The position numbers and the translations under genes were made by a program. The notes under the pieces were generated by a model that was not told where the DNA came from, ran no database searches, and was given only the letters and a program-made list of their open reading frames with translations. Positions 24,253 through 33,191 of a stretch of DNA of 46,396 nt are shown here, one piece after another (position 1 is the stretch's first letter; each line of letters begins with the position of its first letter). The stretch is taken from contig NZ_QVTC01000050.1 in NCBI RefSeq assembly GCF_003429085.1, positions 1-46,396 of the forward strand. Direction: 5' to 3'. Source of the DNA: Bacillus sp. V59.32b. Lineage in GTDB: Bacteria; Bacillota; Bacilli; Bacillales; DSM-1321.

Positions 24253-25491
24253 CTACACATAATTGTAGCGGACTGGCGTGTCATTTTTGGGTTCCCCGTT
24301 TTTTCCTTTTACATGAATCATTATTAAAGCAAGCATGCCGACTATTAAGGTCAGGGCAGCTATCGAAAGAAACATGCCTGTCCGCGACCACTCAATCAGT
24401 CTTGTGAAGATTGGCGGCCCGACGGCAACTCCTAAAAATCGGACCGAGCTATAGAGAGAAGTGACAAAGCCTCTTAACTCTTTTCCCACTGAACCGGTAA
24501 TCAGCGTATTGATACATGGCAGAACGAGGCCGGTACCCAAACTGCTGAGGGCCAAAATAAATAAAAAAGGTACTAGTTTTTCAAAGAAAACCAATAATCC
24601 GTATGAAAGAGTCATGCATGAAAATCCGATGACAATCAGTTTTTTCATCAATTCTAAATTCTTCCCAATCTTACTTCCTGTTATATAAGAAGTGGCGCAC
24701 ATAACCAGTAACGGAATAGCGAGTATGAGCCCCTTTTTCACTCCGTCAATGTTATATTGTTTCTCCAGGACATCCGAAAGATAAAACAGTATGCCGAATA
24801 AAGTGAATAAACAGGTGGCCCCAGCAAGGTATGTGGCCAGCAGCCATCTTCCGTCCTGTTTGAATACATGCTTAATGCCAAGCACATATTTGCCGAACGG
24901 AGGCGGAGCCTGCTTATTCCGCTTTTCTTTGATAAACAACCATGTAAGCAAAATCGACAAAACACAGAAAACCGGGAACGCATAAAAAGGGGCATACCAT
25001 GTAATGGTGGCAAAGATTGAACCAAGGATAGGCGATATTACCTTCCCGAAGCCATTTGATGCCTCGACTACACCAAGAACCCTGCTTTGTTCGCCGCCTT
25101 TAAACAGATCACCGGCGAGAGCCATCGCAATGGGCGCCGTGCCTGATGCGCCGATTCCTTGCAGAATGCGTCCCACGAGTATCCAAACATATGGGTTTGC
25201 GAATGTTGATGCAGCAAAGCCCGCCAGCAGCCCGCCGATCCCATATAGAATCAATGATGGGATAATGATGATCTTTCTGGAGAAACGGTCAGAAAGGTAT
25301 CCGAGTACGGGAATGAAAATGGCAGCTGATACCGAAAAAACAGTGATTGTTAAACTTACTTGTAACGCGGTTAGCTTTAAGGCTGATTTCATGGAAGGCA
25401 GGATCGGGATTAACATCGAATTGCCTAATGTCATAATGAGCGGTATGGAGCCTATAGCTACGATGGACATGCCTTTATTTGCGGAGGCCAC
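24253..25491 (-). CDS. MFS transporter, DHA1 drug-efflux type
   Basis: The protein has 412 residues and 12 predicted membrane helices. The loop 2-3 motif A reads [14 protein letters not shown] (about 64-77), and helix 4-5 has [20 protein letters not shown] with the conserved RxxQG. This groups it with proton-driven exporters such as Blt, NorA or TetA-like proteins; the substrate is unknown. The GTG start at 25491 has AAGGATGTG upstream at a long gap, so the exact start is uncertain. No regulator gene is adjacent. Confidence 0.85.
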   Translation of the reverse strand: MASANKGMSIVAIGSIPLIMTLGNSMLIPILPSMKSALKLTALQVSLTITVFSVSAAIFIPVLGYLSDRFSRKIIIIPSLILYGIGGLLAGFAASTFANPYVWILVGRILQGIGASGTAPIAMALAGDLFKGGEQSRVLGVVEASNGFGKVISPILGSIFATITWYAPFYAFPVFCVLSILLTWLFIKEKRNKQAPPPFGKYVLGIKHVFKQDGRWLLATYLAGATCLFTLFGILFYLSDVLEKQYNIDGVKKGLILAIPLLVMCATSYITGSKIGKNLELMKKLIVIGFSCMTLSYGLLVFFEKLVPFLFILALSSLGTGLVLPCINTLITGSVGKELRGFVTSLYSSVRFLGVAVGPPIFTRLIEWSRTGMFLSIAALTLIVGMLALIMIHVKGKNGEPKNDTPVRYNYV

Positions 25492-25543
25492 TTGATGTAC
25501 ACATCCTTATATACATATTTGATTTCTCTTGGTTGATTGCATC

Positions 25544-26044
25544 CTACTTGGCCATTAATGGCGGCGGGACAATCCAGCCTTTTTCTTTATTGATTTTCAG
25601 CAGTTTTCCTGCGTATTCAGTTTTCTGTACGTGAAACTCCCCGTACATCTCAGCTATGTCTTCCCTGATAGATAACCCCATAATAGAACTGGATAATACC
25701 ATACCTGCAGCTATTTCCTTCGCCACCATAGCAGCGATTTCCGGGTCATTGAACCGGGCTCCAGCCGGAATATCCTGCAGTTCAACGTTAGGACGGTCAG
25801 GTGGTGCAGGCGGAAGGCGGATGCCGCTCTCTTTTAAAATGGCCTCAACCTGTTGTTCCTCTTGCTTGATGCAATTATCCTTTAGATCCCCTAAAAGTAT
25901 TTTTAAATCGTTATCTCCCGTATGGTTAATTAAAACCTGAAGAGTGACCAATAACCCTTTTGTTGCCTGCAAATGAGTCCAAAGATGGAACACCTCTCCT
26001 GAATGCAGGGGCTCTTCTTTTGGATTGCCGCTTAAAATTCCCAA
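25544..26044 (-). CDS. DUF3231 family protein
   Basis: The protein has 166 residues. HSGEVFHLWTHLQATKGLLV (about 15-34), LPPAPPDRPNVELQDIPAGA (about 77-96) and MVAKEIAAGMVLSSSIMGLS (about 105-124) match the DUF3231 pattern, a ferritin-like four-helix domain common in sporeformers, usually of unknown function. AGGAGGGATA lies before ATG 26044. It probably forms its own transcript with the MFS gene downstream on the same strand. Confidence 0.85.
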   Translation of the reverse strand: MGILSGNPKEEPLHSGEVFHLWTHLQATKGLLVTLQVLINHTGDNDLKILLGDLKDNCIKQEEQQVEAILKESGIRLPPAPPDRPNVELQDIPAGARFNDPEIAAMVAKEIAAGMVLSSSIMGLSIREDIAEMYGEFHVQKTEYAGKLLKINKEKGWIVPPPLMAK

Positions 26045-26204
26045 CTATATCCCTCCTTAACAATTCTCATTATATTTTGCATACAAGGGATTGAATTTAT
26101 GTATGAAGTTTCTCTAAACAGGGACAGGAACCTAGTTTGCTTTTCAACATACTCTGTCAACAGGACCGGGGAATTTTATATAAGAGGAGAAGGGTTGAAA
26201 TCGT

Positions 26205-27206
26205 ATGATGAACACAAAGAATCATCCAAAATTAGTTTCTATTTTCTGCTTCATCATTTTAGCAGGACTAATCCTATCAGGCTGCGCTGGAGAAAAAGAT
26301 GAGATTGCAGGGAAAAGTTCAAGCCCGAACGAAAAGGTTGTCAAAATCGGCTATCAAAAGAATGGACCACTTGTTATTTTGAAATCCCGGGGAACTCTGG
26401 AAAAAAGCTTAAAGAAAAAAGGGTATCAAGTGGAGTGGAAGGAATTTCAGGCAGGACCTGCTCTTTTGGAGGCTTTGAATGTCGGAAGCATTAATTTTGG
26501 AAGAACCGGAGATTCACCGCCGATTTTTGCGCAGGCAGCGGACGCTCCTTTTGTTTATGTGGCTGCAGGAAAAACAAAAGTGGAAGGAAGCGGCATTCTG
26601 GTTCCTGAAAATTCCCCAATTAAATCGGTTGCCGATTTAAAGGGAAAGAAAATTGGCTTTGCCAAGGGATCCAGTTCCCATTATTTGCTGGTGAAGGCGC
26701 TCGAGAAAGCAAACGTATCCTACCAAGATATAAAACCCTCTTTTTTGCAGCCTGGAGATGCTCGTGTGGCGTTTGAACAAGGAAATATTGATGCCTGGGT
26801 GGTGTGGGATCCGTTTACAGCCGATACGCAAATCCATTCGAAAGCGAGAATGCTCGTCAACGGAGAGGGTCTGACTACAGACCGTGACTTCTTTTTGGCA
26901 AACTCCGACTTTGAAAAGAATCACGGTAACATCGTGGACATCATTATAGCTGAAATAGAGAAATCATCTGATTGGGCGAATGAAAATCATCAAGAATTAG
27001 TTGCCATGCTGTCTCCCCTGCTTAAGATTGATAAACAATCTTTATTGATGTCAGCTGAACGGCGGGAATACGGGGTGGACCCCTTGACCGAAGATATTTT
27101 GACCGAACAACAGCAGATTGCCAACACGTATTATAAACTGAAAATCATTCCGAAGAAAATCAATGTGAGGGATGCTTTCGACACGGAACGGATGGTCGGA
27201 AAATAA
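26205..27206 (+). CDS. ssuA: Sulfonate-type ABC transporter, substrate-binding lipoprotein SsuA
   Basis: The protein has 333 residues. A lipoprotein signal peptide ends in LILSGCAG (lipid Cys about 27). The binding fold of the SsuA/TauA family follows: VVKIGYQKNGPLVILKSRG (about 45-63), GSINFGRTGDSPPIFAQAA and DAWVVWDPFTADTQ. It captures aliphatic sulfonates or similar compounds outside the membrane. The start is ATG 26205 or ATG 26208; GGAGAAGGG lies 11-14 bases upstream. Gaps of 18 bases to each next gene show an ssuA-ssuC-ssuB operon. The monooxygenase ssuD is absent. Confidence 0.9.
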   Translation: MMNTKNHPKLVSIFCFIILAGLILSGCAGEKDEIAGKSSSPNEKVVKIGYQKNGPLVILKSRGTLEKSLKKKGYQVEWKEFQAGPALLEALNVGSINFGRTGDSPPIFAQAADAPFVYVAAGKTKVEGSGILVPENSPIKSVADLKGKKIGFAKGSSSHYLLVKALEKANVSYQDIKPSFLQPGDARVAFEQGNIDAWVVWDPFTADTQIHSKARMLVNGEGLTTDRDFFLANSDFEKNHGNIVDIIIAEIEKSSDWANENHQELVAMLSPLLKIDKQSLLMSAERREYGVDPLTEDILTEQQQIANTYYKLKIIPKKINVRDAFDTERMVGK

Positions 27207-27224
27207 TGAAAGGGGGATGAAACT

Positions 27225-27989
27225 TTGAAGCGAAGCGTAAAAGGAGCATGGAAATTAGTCATTCCCTGGACAATTCCAATCCTTCTGCTCATCAGCTGGC
27301 AACTCTTCGCATCGTTAGGTGCTATTCCTGCGCGGATTCTGCCTGCCCCTTTCGAGGTAATAGGAGCAGCAGTAGAGCTTACTAAGACCGGTGAACTGGC
27401 GGATCATATTTCGATCAGTTTAGGAAGGGCTGTAACAGGGTTTTTGATTGGAGGCATGATTGGGTTTGTACTGGGGCTTTTCAATGGCATTTCGCGGATA
27501 TCTGAACTGCTCTTAGACACATCCATCCAAATGCTGCGGAATATCCCGCATCTTGCCTTAATCCCTCTGGTTATTCTATGGTTTGGAATTGATGAAACGT
27601 CTAAAATCTTCATCGTATCCCTTGGTGTGTTGTTTCCGGTCTATATTAATACCTACCATGGTATTAAGTCTGTGGATAAGGGGCTTATTGAAATGGGCAA
27701 GGCATATGGTTTGAAGGGATTCTCAATGTTTTGGACGATCATCTTTCCCGGAGCCCTGTCGTCTATCCTGGTTGGAATCCGTTTTTCGCTTGGTGTAATG
27801 TGGATGACGCTTATTGTCGCAGAGACGATATCGGCCCATTCAGGAATTGGCTATATGGCCATGAATGCCCGTGAATTTATGCAAATGGACGTCATTGTAT
27901 TAAGTATTGTGCTATACGCCTTGTTCGGTAAGCTTTCAGATGTCATCGCCAGAATCATTGAAAGGAAATGGCTTCAATGGAATTTATAA
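27225..27989 (+). CDS. ssuC: Sulfonate-type ABC transporter, permease SsuC
   Basis: The protein has 254 residues and six membrane helices. The cytoplasmic EAA-loop is GLIEMGKAYGLKGFSMFWTI (about 151-170), with IIFPGALSSILVGIRF after it. LPAPFEVIGAAVELTKTGEL and RAVTGFLIGGMIGFVLGL match SsuC/TauC permeases. TTG 27225 follows AAAGGGGGATG by 4-5 bases. Confidence 0.9.
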   Translation: MKRSVKGAWKLVIPWTIPILLLISWQLFASLGAIPARILPAPFEVIGAAVELTKTGELADHISISLGRAVTGFLIGGMIGFVLGLFNGISRISELLLDTSIQMLRNIPHLALIPLVILWFGIDETSKIFIVSLGVLFPVYINTYHGIKSVDKGLIEMGKAYGLKGFSMFWTIIFPGALSSILVGIRFSLGVMWMTLIVAETISAHSGIGYMAMNAREFMQMDVIVLSIVLYALFGKLSDVIARIIERKWLQWNL

Positions 27990-28007
27990 TAGAGGGGGAA
28001 AGTCAAG

Positions 28008-28787
28008 TTGATATCTCATGTGCCTAACACCCATATCATACTGGACGGAATTCAGAAATCTTATGATAGCCGGCAGGTACTAAAGGGGATCGATCTCCAT
28101 ATAAGGTTTGGGGAATTTATCGCCATTGTCGGAAAAAGCGGCTGCGGTAAAAGCACACTTTTGCGCTTAGTAGCAGGGTTAGAACCATATGATAAGGGTT
28201 CGATTTCAATTAATGGCAAGACGTTGGACCGGTTAAACAAGGAAGCCCGCATGATGTTTCAGGATGGAAGGCTGCTTCCATGGAAGCGGGTAATCGATAA
28301 CGTTGGAATGGGACTGACAGGGGATTGGAAAAGAGAAGCGCTGAAGGCCTTGCGCAATGTTGGCTTAGCGGAACGGAGCGGAGATTGGCCGGGCAAGCTT
28401 TCAGGTGGACAAAAGCAGAGGGTAGCTTTGGCGCGGGCCTTAGCCCACAAGCCAGATATCCTTCTTCTCGACGAGCCATTAGGTGCTCTTGATGCCTTAA
28501 CAAGAATCGAAATGCAAGAATTGATTGAAGCGATTTGGACAGAGAAAAAGTTCACATCGATATTAGTGACCCATGATGTCGAAGAAGCTGTCGCGATTGC
28601 AGACAGAGTTATCTTGATTGAAGATGGAAAAATAGTATTGAATAAAGCGATTCAACTGCCGAGACCAAGACATCGCTCCCAACAGGCTTTCGCGAACTAT
28701 GTAGCAGAAATTTTGGATCGAATCATGCATCGTGGTGAAGAAAAGGATTTGCCTCTTGTTGTAAATCAGAAGCAGGGGATGTATTGA
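28008..28787 (+). CDS. ssuB: Sulfonate-type ABC transporter, ATPase SsuB
   Basis: The protein has 259 residues. Walker A is [20 protein letters not shown] (about 43-62), the Q-loop region is [19 protein letters not shown], the signature is [19 protein letters not shown], Walker B is [16 protein letters not shown] and the H-loop is [11 protein letters not shown]. The DGRLLPW motif is typical of SsuB. TTG 28008 has AGAGGGGGA 8 bases upstream. This is the last gene of the operon, followed by nearly 600 bases without a gene. Confidence 0.92.
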   Translation: MISHVPNTHIILDGIQKSYDSRQVLKGIDLHIRFGEFIAIVGKSGCGKSTLLRLVAGLEPYDKGSISINGKTLDRLNKEARMMFQDGRLLPWKRVIDNVGMGLTGDWKREALKALRNVGLAERSGDWPGKLSGGQKQRVALARALAHKPDILLLDEPLGALDALTRIEMQELIEAIWTEKKFTSILVTHDVEEAVAIADRVILIEDGKIVLNKAIQLPRPRHRSQQAFANYVAEILDRIMHRGEEKDLPLVVNQKQGMY

Positions 28788-29383
28788 AGGTATCTTTTAC
28801 AAAGAAGAGGCTTCTGGAATACGACCGGTATTGTTTATGTCTAGTATAAGCTTTTATTAGAAGTTTTTTCCTTTTGTGGTTTTAAAAGCGAATATATTAT
28901 GAAAGTTTTCCGTTTATCTCTCGTCTGTCTTCTATAAAGTTTGGCGAATCTTATGTCGTATTCTTCCCAAATTGAATTAGTGGTTAAAAGCAGGGGAAAT
29001 AGGTGTGTTTGAAGAAGTTATAAAGAGAACAGCCATTTGAAAAAACATGAAATCTCTAGTCATGATGGATCCCAGGATGACAAGTATTTTCGAAAAAGTA
29101 TTTTAAAATTTCGAGGGTATCACCCCGAATGAAATATCGCTCCAAACATCCAAAGAGTGAAGGCATATATAAGCAGTTGTGGGGCCCAGTGACTCATTCT
29201 GCTTTTTGCTTTGTATAAGAAATCATTACACTTTATTGATAACTTATAGGGATATTTAAGCGTTTAATAGATTGGATGTGCTCGTGCTCGATAAACAGAA
29301 TATATGAGCGATTATCCAAATATATATGAGCCATGTCCCGATTAATGGGCGGTTCGTCATAATAGATAAGGAGTGTTATCAAT
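28788..29383 (+). other. Long intergenic stretch without a recognisable gene
   Basis: This is 596 bases of AT-rich sequence between ssuB and the ThuA gene. Frames are short and show no family I can name. A weak hairpin near 28850 (AGCTTTTATTAGAAGTTTTTT) might end the ssu transcript. The last part must hold the promoter of the sugar cluster, whose first gene has AAGGAG 8 bases upstream. It may contain a decayed gene, but I could not identify one. Confidence 0.5.
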
Positions 29384-30106
29384 ATGTTAAAAGTAACTGT
29401 ATGGAATGAAAATCGGCATGAACAAAAAAATCCGGTGGTGAGAGATCTATATCCGACCGGCATTCATGGTGCGATTGCTGAATTTTTAAAAACAGAAGGA
29501 TTTGAAGCAGGCACAGCTACCCTTGATGAGCCGGAGCATGGTTTAACTGATGATGTTCTGAGCAATACCGATGTATTAGTTTGGTGGGGGCATTTGGCCC
29601 ACGAAGAAGTAAAAGATGAAATTATTCAAAGGATACAGCAGCGCGTTCTTGATGGAATGGGTCTGATCGTTCTTCATTCGGGCCATTTTTCCAAAATCTT
29701 TAAAACGTTAATGGGTACAAGCTGTGATTTAAAGTGGCGGGAAGCCGATGAAAAAGAACGGCTCTGGGTCGTGAACCCGAGCCATCCGATTACAGAGGGA
29801 ATTGCTGAGTATATTGAATTAGAAAAAGAAGAGATGTACGGGGAGCATTTTGATATTCCCGAACCTGATGAACTTATTTTTACGAGCTGGTTTGAAGGCG
29901 GCGAAGTCTTCCGTAGCGGCTGTACATATCGTCGCGGTAATGGAAAAGTGTTTTATTTCAGACCCGGACACGAGACATATCCGACGTACCATAATAAGCA
30001 GATTCAACGTGTGATCATCAACGCCGTAAAATGGGCTAAGCCTGTGGAACGCAACAGGCCTGTATACGGAAATGCACAACCACTAGAGGAAATTAAGAAA
30101 GCTTAG
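29384..30106 (+). CDS. ThuA-like protein (trehalose-utilisation family)
   Basis: The protein has 240 residues, a class I glutamine amidotransferase-like flavodoxin fold. Motifs are [20 protein letters not shown] (about 25-44), [51 protein letters not shown] and the end [17 protein letters not shown]. ThuA in rhizobia is needed for catabolism of trehalose and related disaccharides with the dehydrogenase ThuB. The next two genes encode oxidoreductases of the ThuB superfamily. ATG 29384 follows AAGGAGTG by 8 bases. It is the first gene of a five-gene cluster on the plus strand. Confidence 0.88.
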   Translation: MLKVTVWNENRHEQKNPVVRDLYPTGIHGAIAEFLKTEGFEAGTATLDEPEHGLTDDVLSNTDVLVWWGHLAHEEVKDEIIQRIQQRVLDGMGLIVLHSGHFSKIFKTLMGTSCDLKWREADEKERLWVVNPSHPITEGIAEYIELEKEEMYGEHFDIPEPDELIFTSWFEGGEVFRSGCTYRRGNGKVFYFRPGHETYPTYHNKQIQRVIINAVKWAKPVERNRPVYGNAQPLEEIKKA

Positions 30107-30120
30107 GGAGGAAAAAAACA

Positions 30121-31161
30121 ATGGAAAAGATAAAAATTGGCGTTATTGGATGCGGCAGCATTGCCCAGCATCGTCATTTACCGGAATACGCAGCAAATCC
30201 AGGTGTGGAGCTTGTTGCGGTCTGCGACATTGTGGAAGAGCGTGCAAAAAAAGTGGCAGGGAAATATGGAGTCAAAGCTTATACGAGCTATGAGGAGTTA
30301 TTGCATAGCGGTGAAGTGGATGCCATCAGTGTTTGTACACCGAATTATCTTCATGCCCCGATTTCGATTGCGGCCTCAGACGCTGAGCTTCATGTGCTTT
30401 GTGAAAAACCGATGGCCACATCTAAAGCAGAAGCAGAAGCGATGATCGCGGCTGCTAAAAGAAGCGGCAAAAAGTTAATGATTGCTCATAACCAGCGTTT
30501 TGTAGCATCCCATCAAAAAGCGCGACAATTGATATCGAACGGAGAAATCGGCAAAATATACAGCTTTCGTACAGCATTCGGCCATGGCGGACCGGAAGGC
30601 TGGAGTGTCGAAGGAAAAGGCGGCTGGTTTTTTCAAAAGGATAAAGCCTTCATTGGTGCCATGGGTGATCTAGGCGTCCATAAGACAGATTTACTCCGGT
30701 ATGTGCTCGGCGAAGAAATTTTTGAGGTGGGTGCATTTGTCGAAACAAGCGCCAAAGATTTCGCGGATGTAGACGACAATGCCGTTTGTGTGCTGAAAAC
30801 AGAAAACAATATTATTGGAACTCTTGCTGCCAGTTGGGCTTATGTAGGCAATGAGGATAACTCAACGATTATTTATGGGGAGAAAGCCATCCTTCGTTTA
30901 GAAGATGACCCGATCAATTCCTTGGTCATTCAATATGCAAATGGCGAAGTAGTAAACTATCAGCTTGGACAAATTCAGTCCAATGAAGACGGAGGCCAAA
31001 GTAACTCACACGTTATTGAGAATTTTGTCGATTCGATTCTTAATGATAAGGAGCCGCCTGTTCCAGGCGAAGAAGGCATGAAGTCATTGGAAGTCATTTT
31101 GGCTGCGATCGAATCGAATGCAACCAAACAAATTGTCCGAATAAAGGCGGCATTAATGTGA
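30121..31161 (+). CDS. Gfo/Idh/MocA family oxidoreductase (first of two)
   Basis: The protein has 346 residues. The N-terminal Rossmann motif is IGVIGCGSIAQHRHLPEYAA (about 5-24). The active-site lysine is in HVLCEKPMATS (about 91-101). The C-terminal domain has GAMGDLGVHKTDLLRYVLGE (about 180-199), with the catalytic Asp and His. These enzymes oxidise or epimerise sugars with NAD(P). Position between ThuA and a second copy suggests oxidation at C3 of a glucoside, by analogy with ThuB. AGGGAGG precedes ATG by 8 bases. The stop overlaps the GTG start of the next gene. Confidence 0.9.
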   Translation: MEKIKIGVIGCGSIAQHRHLPEYAANPGVELVAVCDIVEERAKKVAGKYGVKAYTSYEELLHSGEVDAISVCTPNYLHAPISIAASDAELHVLCEKPMATSKAEAEAMIAAAKRSGKKLMIAHNQRFVASHQKARQLISNGEIGKIYSFRTAFGHGGPEGWSVEGKGGWFFQKDKAFIGAMGDLGVHKTDLLRYVLGEEIFEVGAFVETSAKDFADVDDNAVCVLKTENNIIGTLAASWAYVGNEDNSTIIYGEKAILRLEDDPINSLVIQYANGEVVNYQLGQIQSNEDGGQSNSHVIENFVDSILNDKEPPVPGEEGMKSLEVILAAIESNATKQIVRIKAALM

Positions 31162-32171
31162 CTACATTGCGAATCGGAATCATCGGCGTTGGCGGGATTG
31201 CTCAAACCCGCCATATTCCTGCTTTTCTGGAGTTGCGTGATCAGTGTACAATAATGGCCCTAAGCGACGTAAATATCGAACGAGCGAGGGAAACTGCAGA
31301 AAAGTACAGGATCCCTCATGTATTTGAAAACTATCACGACCTATTTTCAAAAGTCGATGCAGTCTGTATTTGTACGCCGAATAAGTTCCATGCTGAAATT
31401 TCCATTGCCGCCTTGGAGGCCGGGGTTCATGTTTTGTGTGAAAAGCCAATGGCCCTGAATGTAGCAGAAGGCGAGGCGATGCTTTCCGCCTCAATAAAAG
31501 CGGACAAGGTTCTGGCGATTGGCTATCATTATCGTTTCATGAAGGAAGCTCAAGCAGCGAAAAAGGCGATGCAGGATATTGGGACGCCGCTTGTAACCAG
31601 AGTCCAAGCGTTAAGACGCCGCAAGGTACCCGGGTGGGGCGTTTTTACGAATAAAGATCTTCAAGGCGGCGGCAGCTTAATTGATTATGGATGCCATCTA
31701 CTTGATTTAGCGCTTTGGCTGACAGGAAACCAAAAACCGATTTCCATAACTGGTAGTACATACAACAGGCTCAGTAAAACGCCAAATCAAATCAATATAT
31801 GGGGCGAGTATGATCATGACACCTTTGATGTCGATGACCATGTAACAGCCTATATAAAGTTTGAAAATGGTGCTTCCATGCTTTTTGAAACATCTTGGGC
31901 AGCGAATATTAAAGACGATCAGGAGCATGTCAGCATTTCAGGAACAAACGGAGGCTTGAGCGTTTTTCCGTTTGAGCTCTACACGGCAAAAAACGGAATG
32001 CTGTTAAACAGTGAGGCGGCGTGGCTGCCTGGCAACGAAGATTTTGGGCTGTCCCAGGCGCAAAATTTCGTGGATGCTTGCCTTGGGAATGCTGAGCTTA
32101 TCGTCCAGCCCCATGAGGCCCTTCAAGTATCACAAATTATCGAAGCAATCTATGAAAATGATAAATCCTGA
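31158..32171 (+). CDS. Gfo/Idh/MocA family oxidoreductase (second of two)
   Basis: The protein has 337 residues and is clearly a paralogue of the previous one, but not a recent duplicate. It has IGIIGVGGIAQTRHIPAFLE (about 5-24), HVLCEKPMALNVAEGEAML (about 91-109), the loop RRRKVPGWGVFTNKDLQGG and the catalytic LIDYGCHLLDLALWLTGN. GTG 31158 overlaps the upstream stop (ATGTGA), so translation is coupled. Having two such enzymes side by side fits a pathway with two redox or isomerisation steps on one sugar skeleton. Confidence 0.9.
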   Translation: MTTLRIGIIGVGGIAQTRHIPAFLELRDQCTIMALSDVNIERARETAEKYRIPHVFENYHDLFSKVDAVCICTPNKFHAEISIAALEAGVHVLCEKPMALNVAEGEAMLSASIKADKVLAIGYHYRFMKEAQAAKKAMQDIGTPLVTRVQALRRRKVPGWGVFTNKDLQGGGSLIDYGCHLLDLALWLTGNQKPISITGSTYNRLSKTPNQINIWGEYDHDTFDVDDHVTAYIKFENGASMLFETSWAANIKDDQEHVSISGTNGGLSVFPFELYTAKNGMLLNSEAAWLPGNEDFGLSQAQNFVDACLGNAELIVQPHEALQVSQIIEAIYENDKS

Positions 32172-32191
32172 TCAAGAAAAGGAGTATTGAT

Positions 32192-33160
32192 ATGAAATTA
32201 GGTGTTTTTACCGTCCTTTTTGCCGACAAGTCCTTCGAAGACATGCTGGATACCGTGAAAAATGCGGGGTTAACCGCTGTAGAAATTGGCACCGGCTGTT
32301 ATCCGGGAAAGGCCCACTGCGATATCGACACTCTATTGGAGAGTGAAGAAGCACGCAACCAGTACATGCAGAAAATACAGGAAAGAAATTTAACTATCAG
32401 CGCTTTCAGTTGTCATGGCAACCCGATTTCTCCTGAAGCAACATTTGCGCAAGAATCTCACGAAACGCTTTTAAAAACTATTAAACTTGCATCACTCTTA
32501 GGAGTATCGGTTGTAAACTGTTTCTCGGGAACAGCGGGTGATCATGAAGGAGCCAAATATCCGAACTGGCCTGTCACTCCGTGGCCAAATGAATATGGAG
32601 ACGTCCTGAAATGGCAATGGGAAGAAAAACTGATTCCATTTTGGAAAGAAGTAGGGCAGTACGCCAAACAGCACAACGTAAAAATTGGTTTGGAGCTTCA
32701 TGGCGGCTTCCTGATCCATACACCCTATACACTATTAAAACTGCGAGAAGAGACCTGTGACGCAATCGGTGCCAATTTAGATCCAAGCCACTTATGGTGG
32801 CAGGGAATTGACCCGGTCGCCGCGATTAAGATTCTGGCAAAAGAAAATGCCATCCACCATTTTCACGCCAAGGATACATACATCGACCAAGAGAATGTGA
32901 ATATGTATGGTTTAACAGACATGCAGCCATATGGGGAAGTGAAAACACGAGCCTGGTCGTTCCGTTCTGTAGGATGCGGGCATAGTTTGAAAGAATGGTC
33001 TGACATGATGAGTGCTCTTCGCACATATGGTTATGATGATGTGGTCAGCATCGAACACGAGGATCCGATTATGTCGATTGATGAGGGCTTTAAACGTGCA
33101 GTCACAAACTTAAAAGCTGTCTTGATTGAAGAATCACCTTCTCAGATGTGGTGGGCGTAA
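32192..33160 (+). CDS. Sugar phosphate isomerase/epimerase family protein (AP endonuclease 2 fold)
   Basis: The protein has 322 residues and forms a TIM barrel. LTAVEIGTGCYPGKAHCD (about 29-46) and ISAFSCHGNPISPEATFAQE are early barrel blocks. The metal ligands appear in KIGLELHGGF (Glu), GANLDPSHLWWQG (Asp, His), IHHFHAKDTY (His) and VVSIEHEDPIMS (Glu). Relatives include IolE, IolI and 3-keto-glycoside-processing proteins. AAAAGGAG lies 8 bases before ATG. It is 20 bases after the second oxidoreductase and in the same operon. Confidence 0.88.
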   Translation: MKLGVFTVLFADKSFEDMLDTVKNAGLTAVEIGTGCYPGKAHCDIDTLLESEEARNQYMQKIQERNLTISAFSCHGNPISPEATFAQESHETLLKTIKLASLLGVSVVNCFSGTAGDHEGAKYPNWPVTPWPNEYGDVLKWQWEEKLIPFWKEVGQYAKQHNVKIGLELHGGFLIHTPYTLLKLREETCDAIGANLDPSHLWWQGIDPVAAIKILAKENAIHHFHAKDTYIDQENVNMYGLTDMQPYGEVKTRAWSFRSVGCGHSLKEWSDMMSALRTYGYDDVVSIEHEDPIMSIDEGFKRAVTNLKAVLIEESPSQMWWA

Positions 33161-33191
33161 GGACAACATCCAAAATATTTGGAGGTGCATA

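Noticed and set aside
26099..26302. 67-codon frame overlapping the start of ssuA
   Set aside because: It has no ribosome site, overlaps the well-supported lipoprotein signal of SsuA in another frame, and resembles no family.
29250..29270. cre-like sequence (TTTAAGCGTTTAA) upstream of the ThuA gene
   Set aside because: It misses two of the conserved positions of the CcpA consensus, so I do not claim glucose repression of the sugar cluster.
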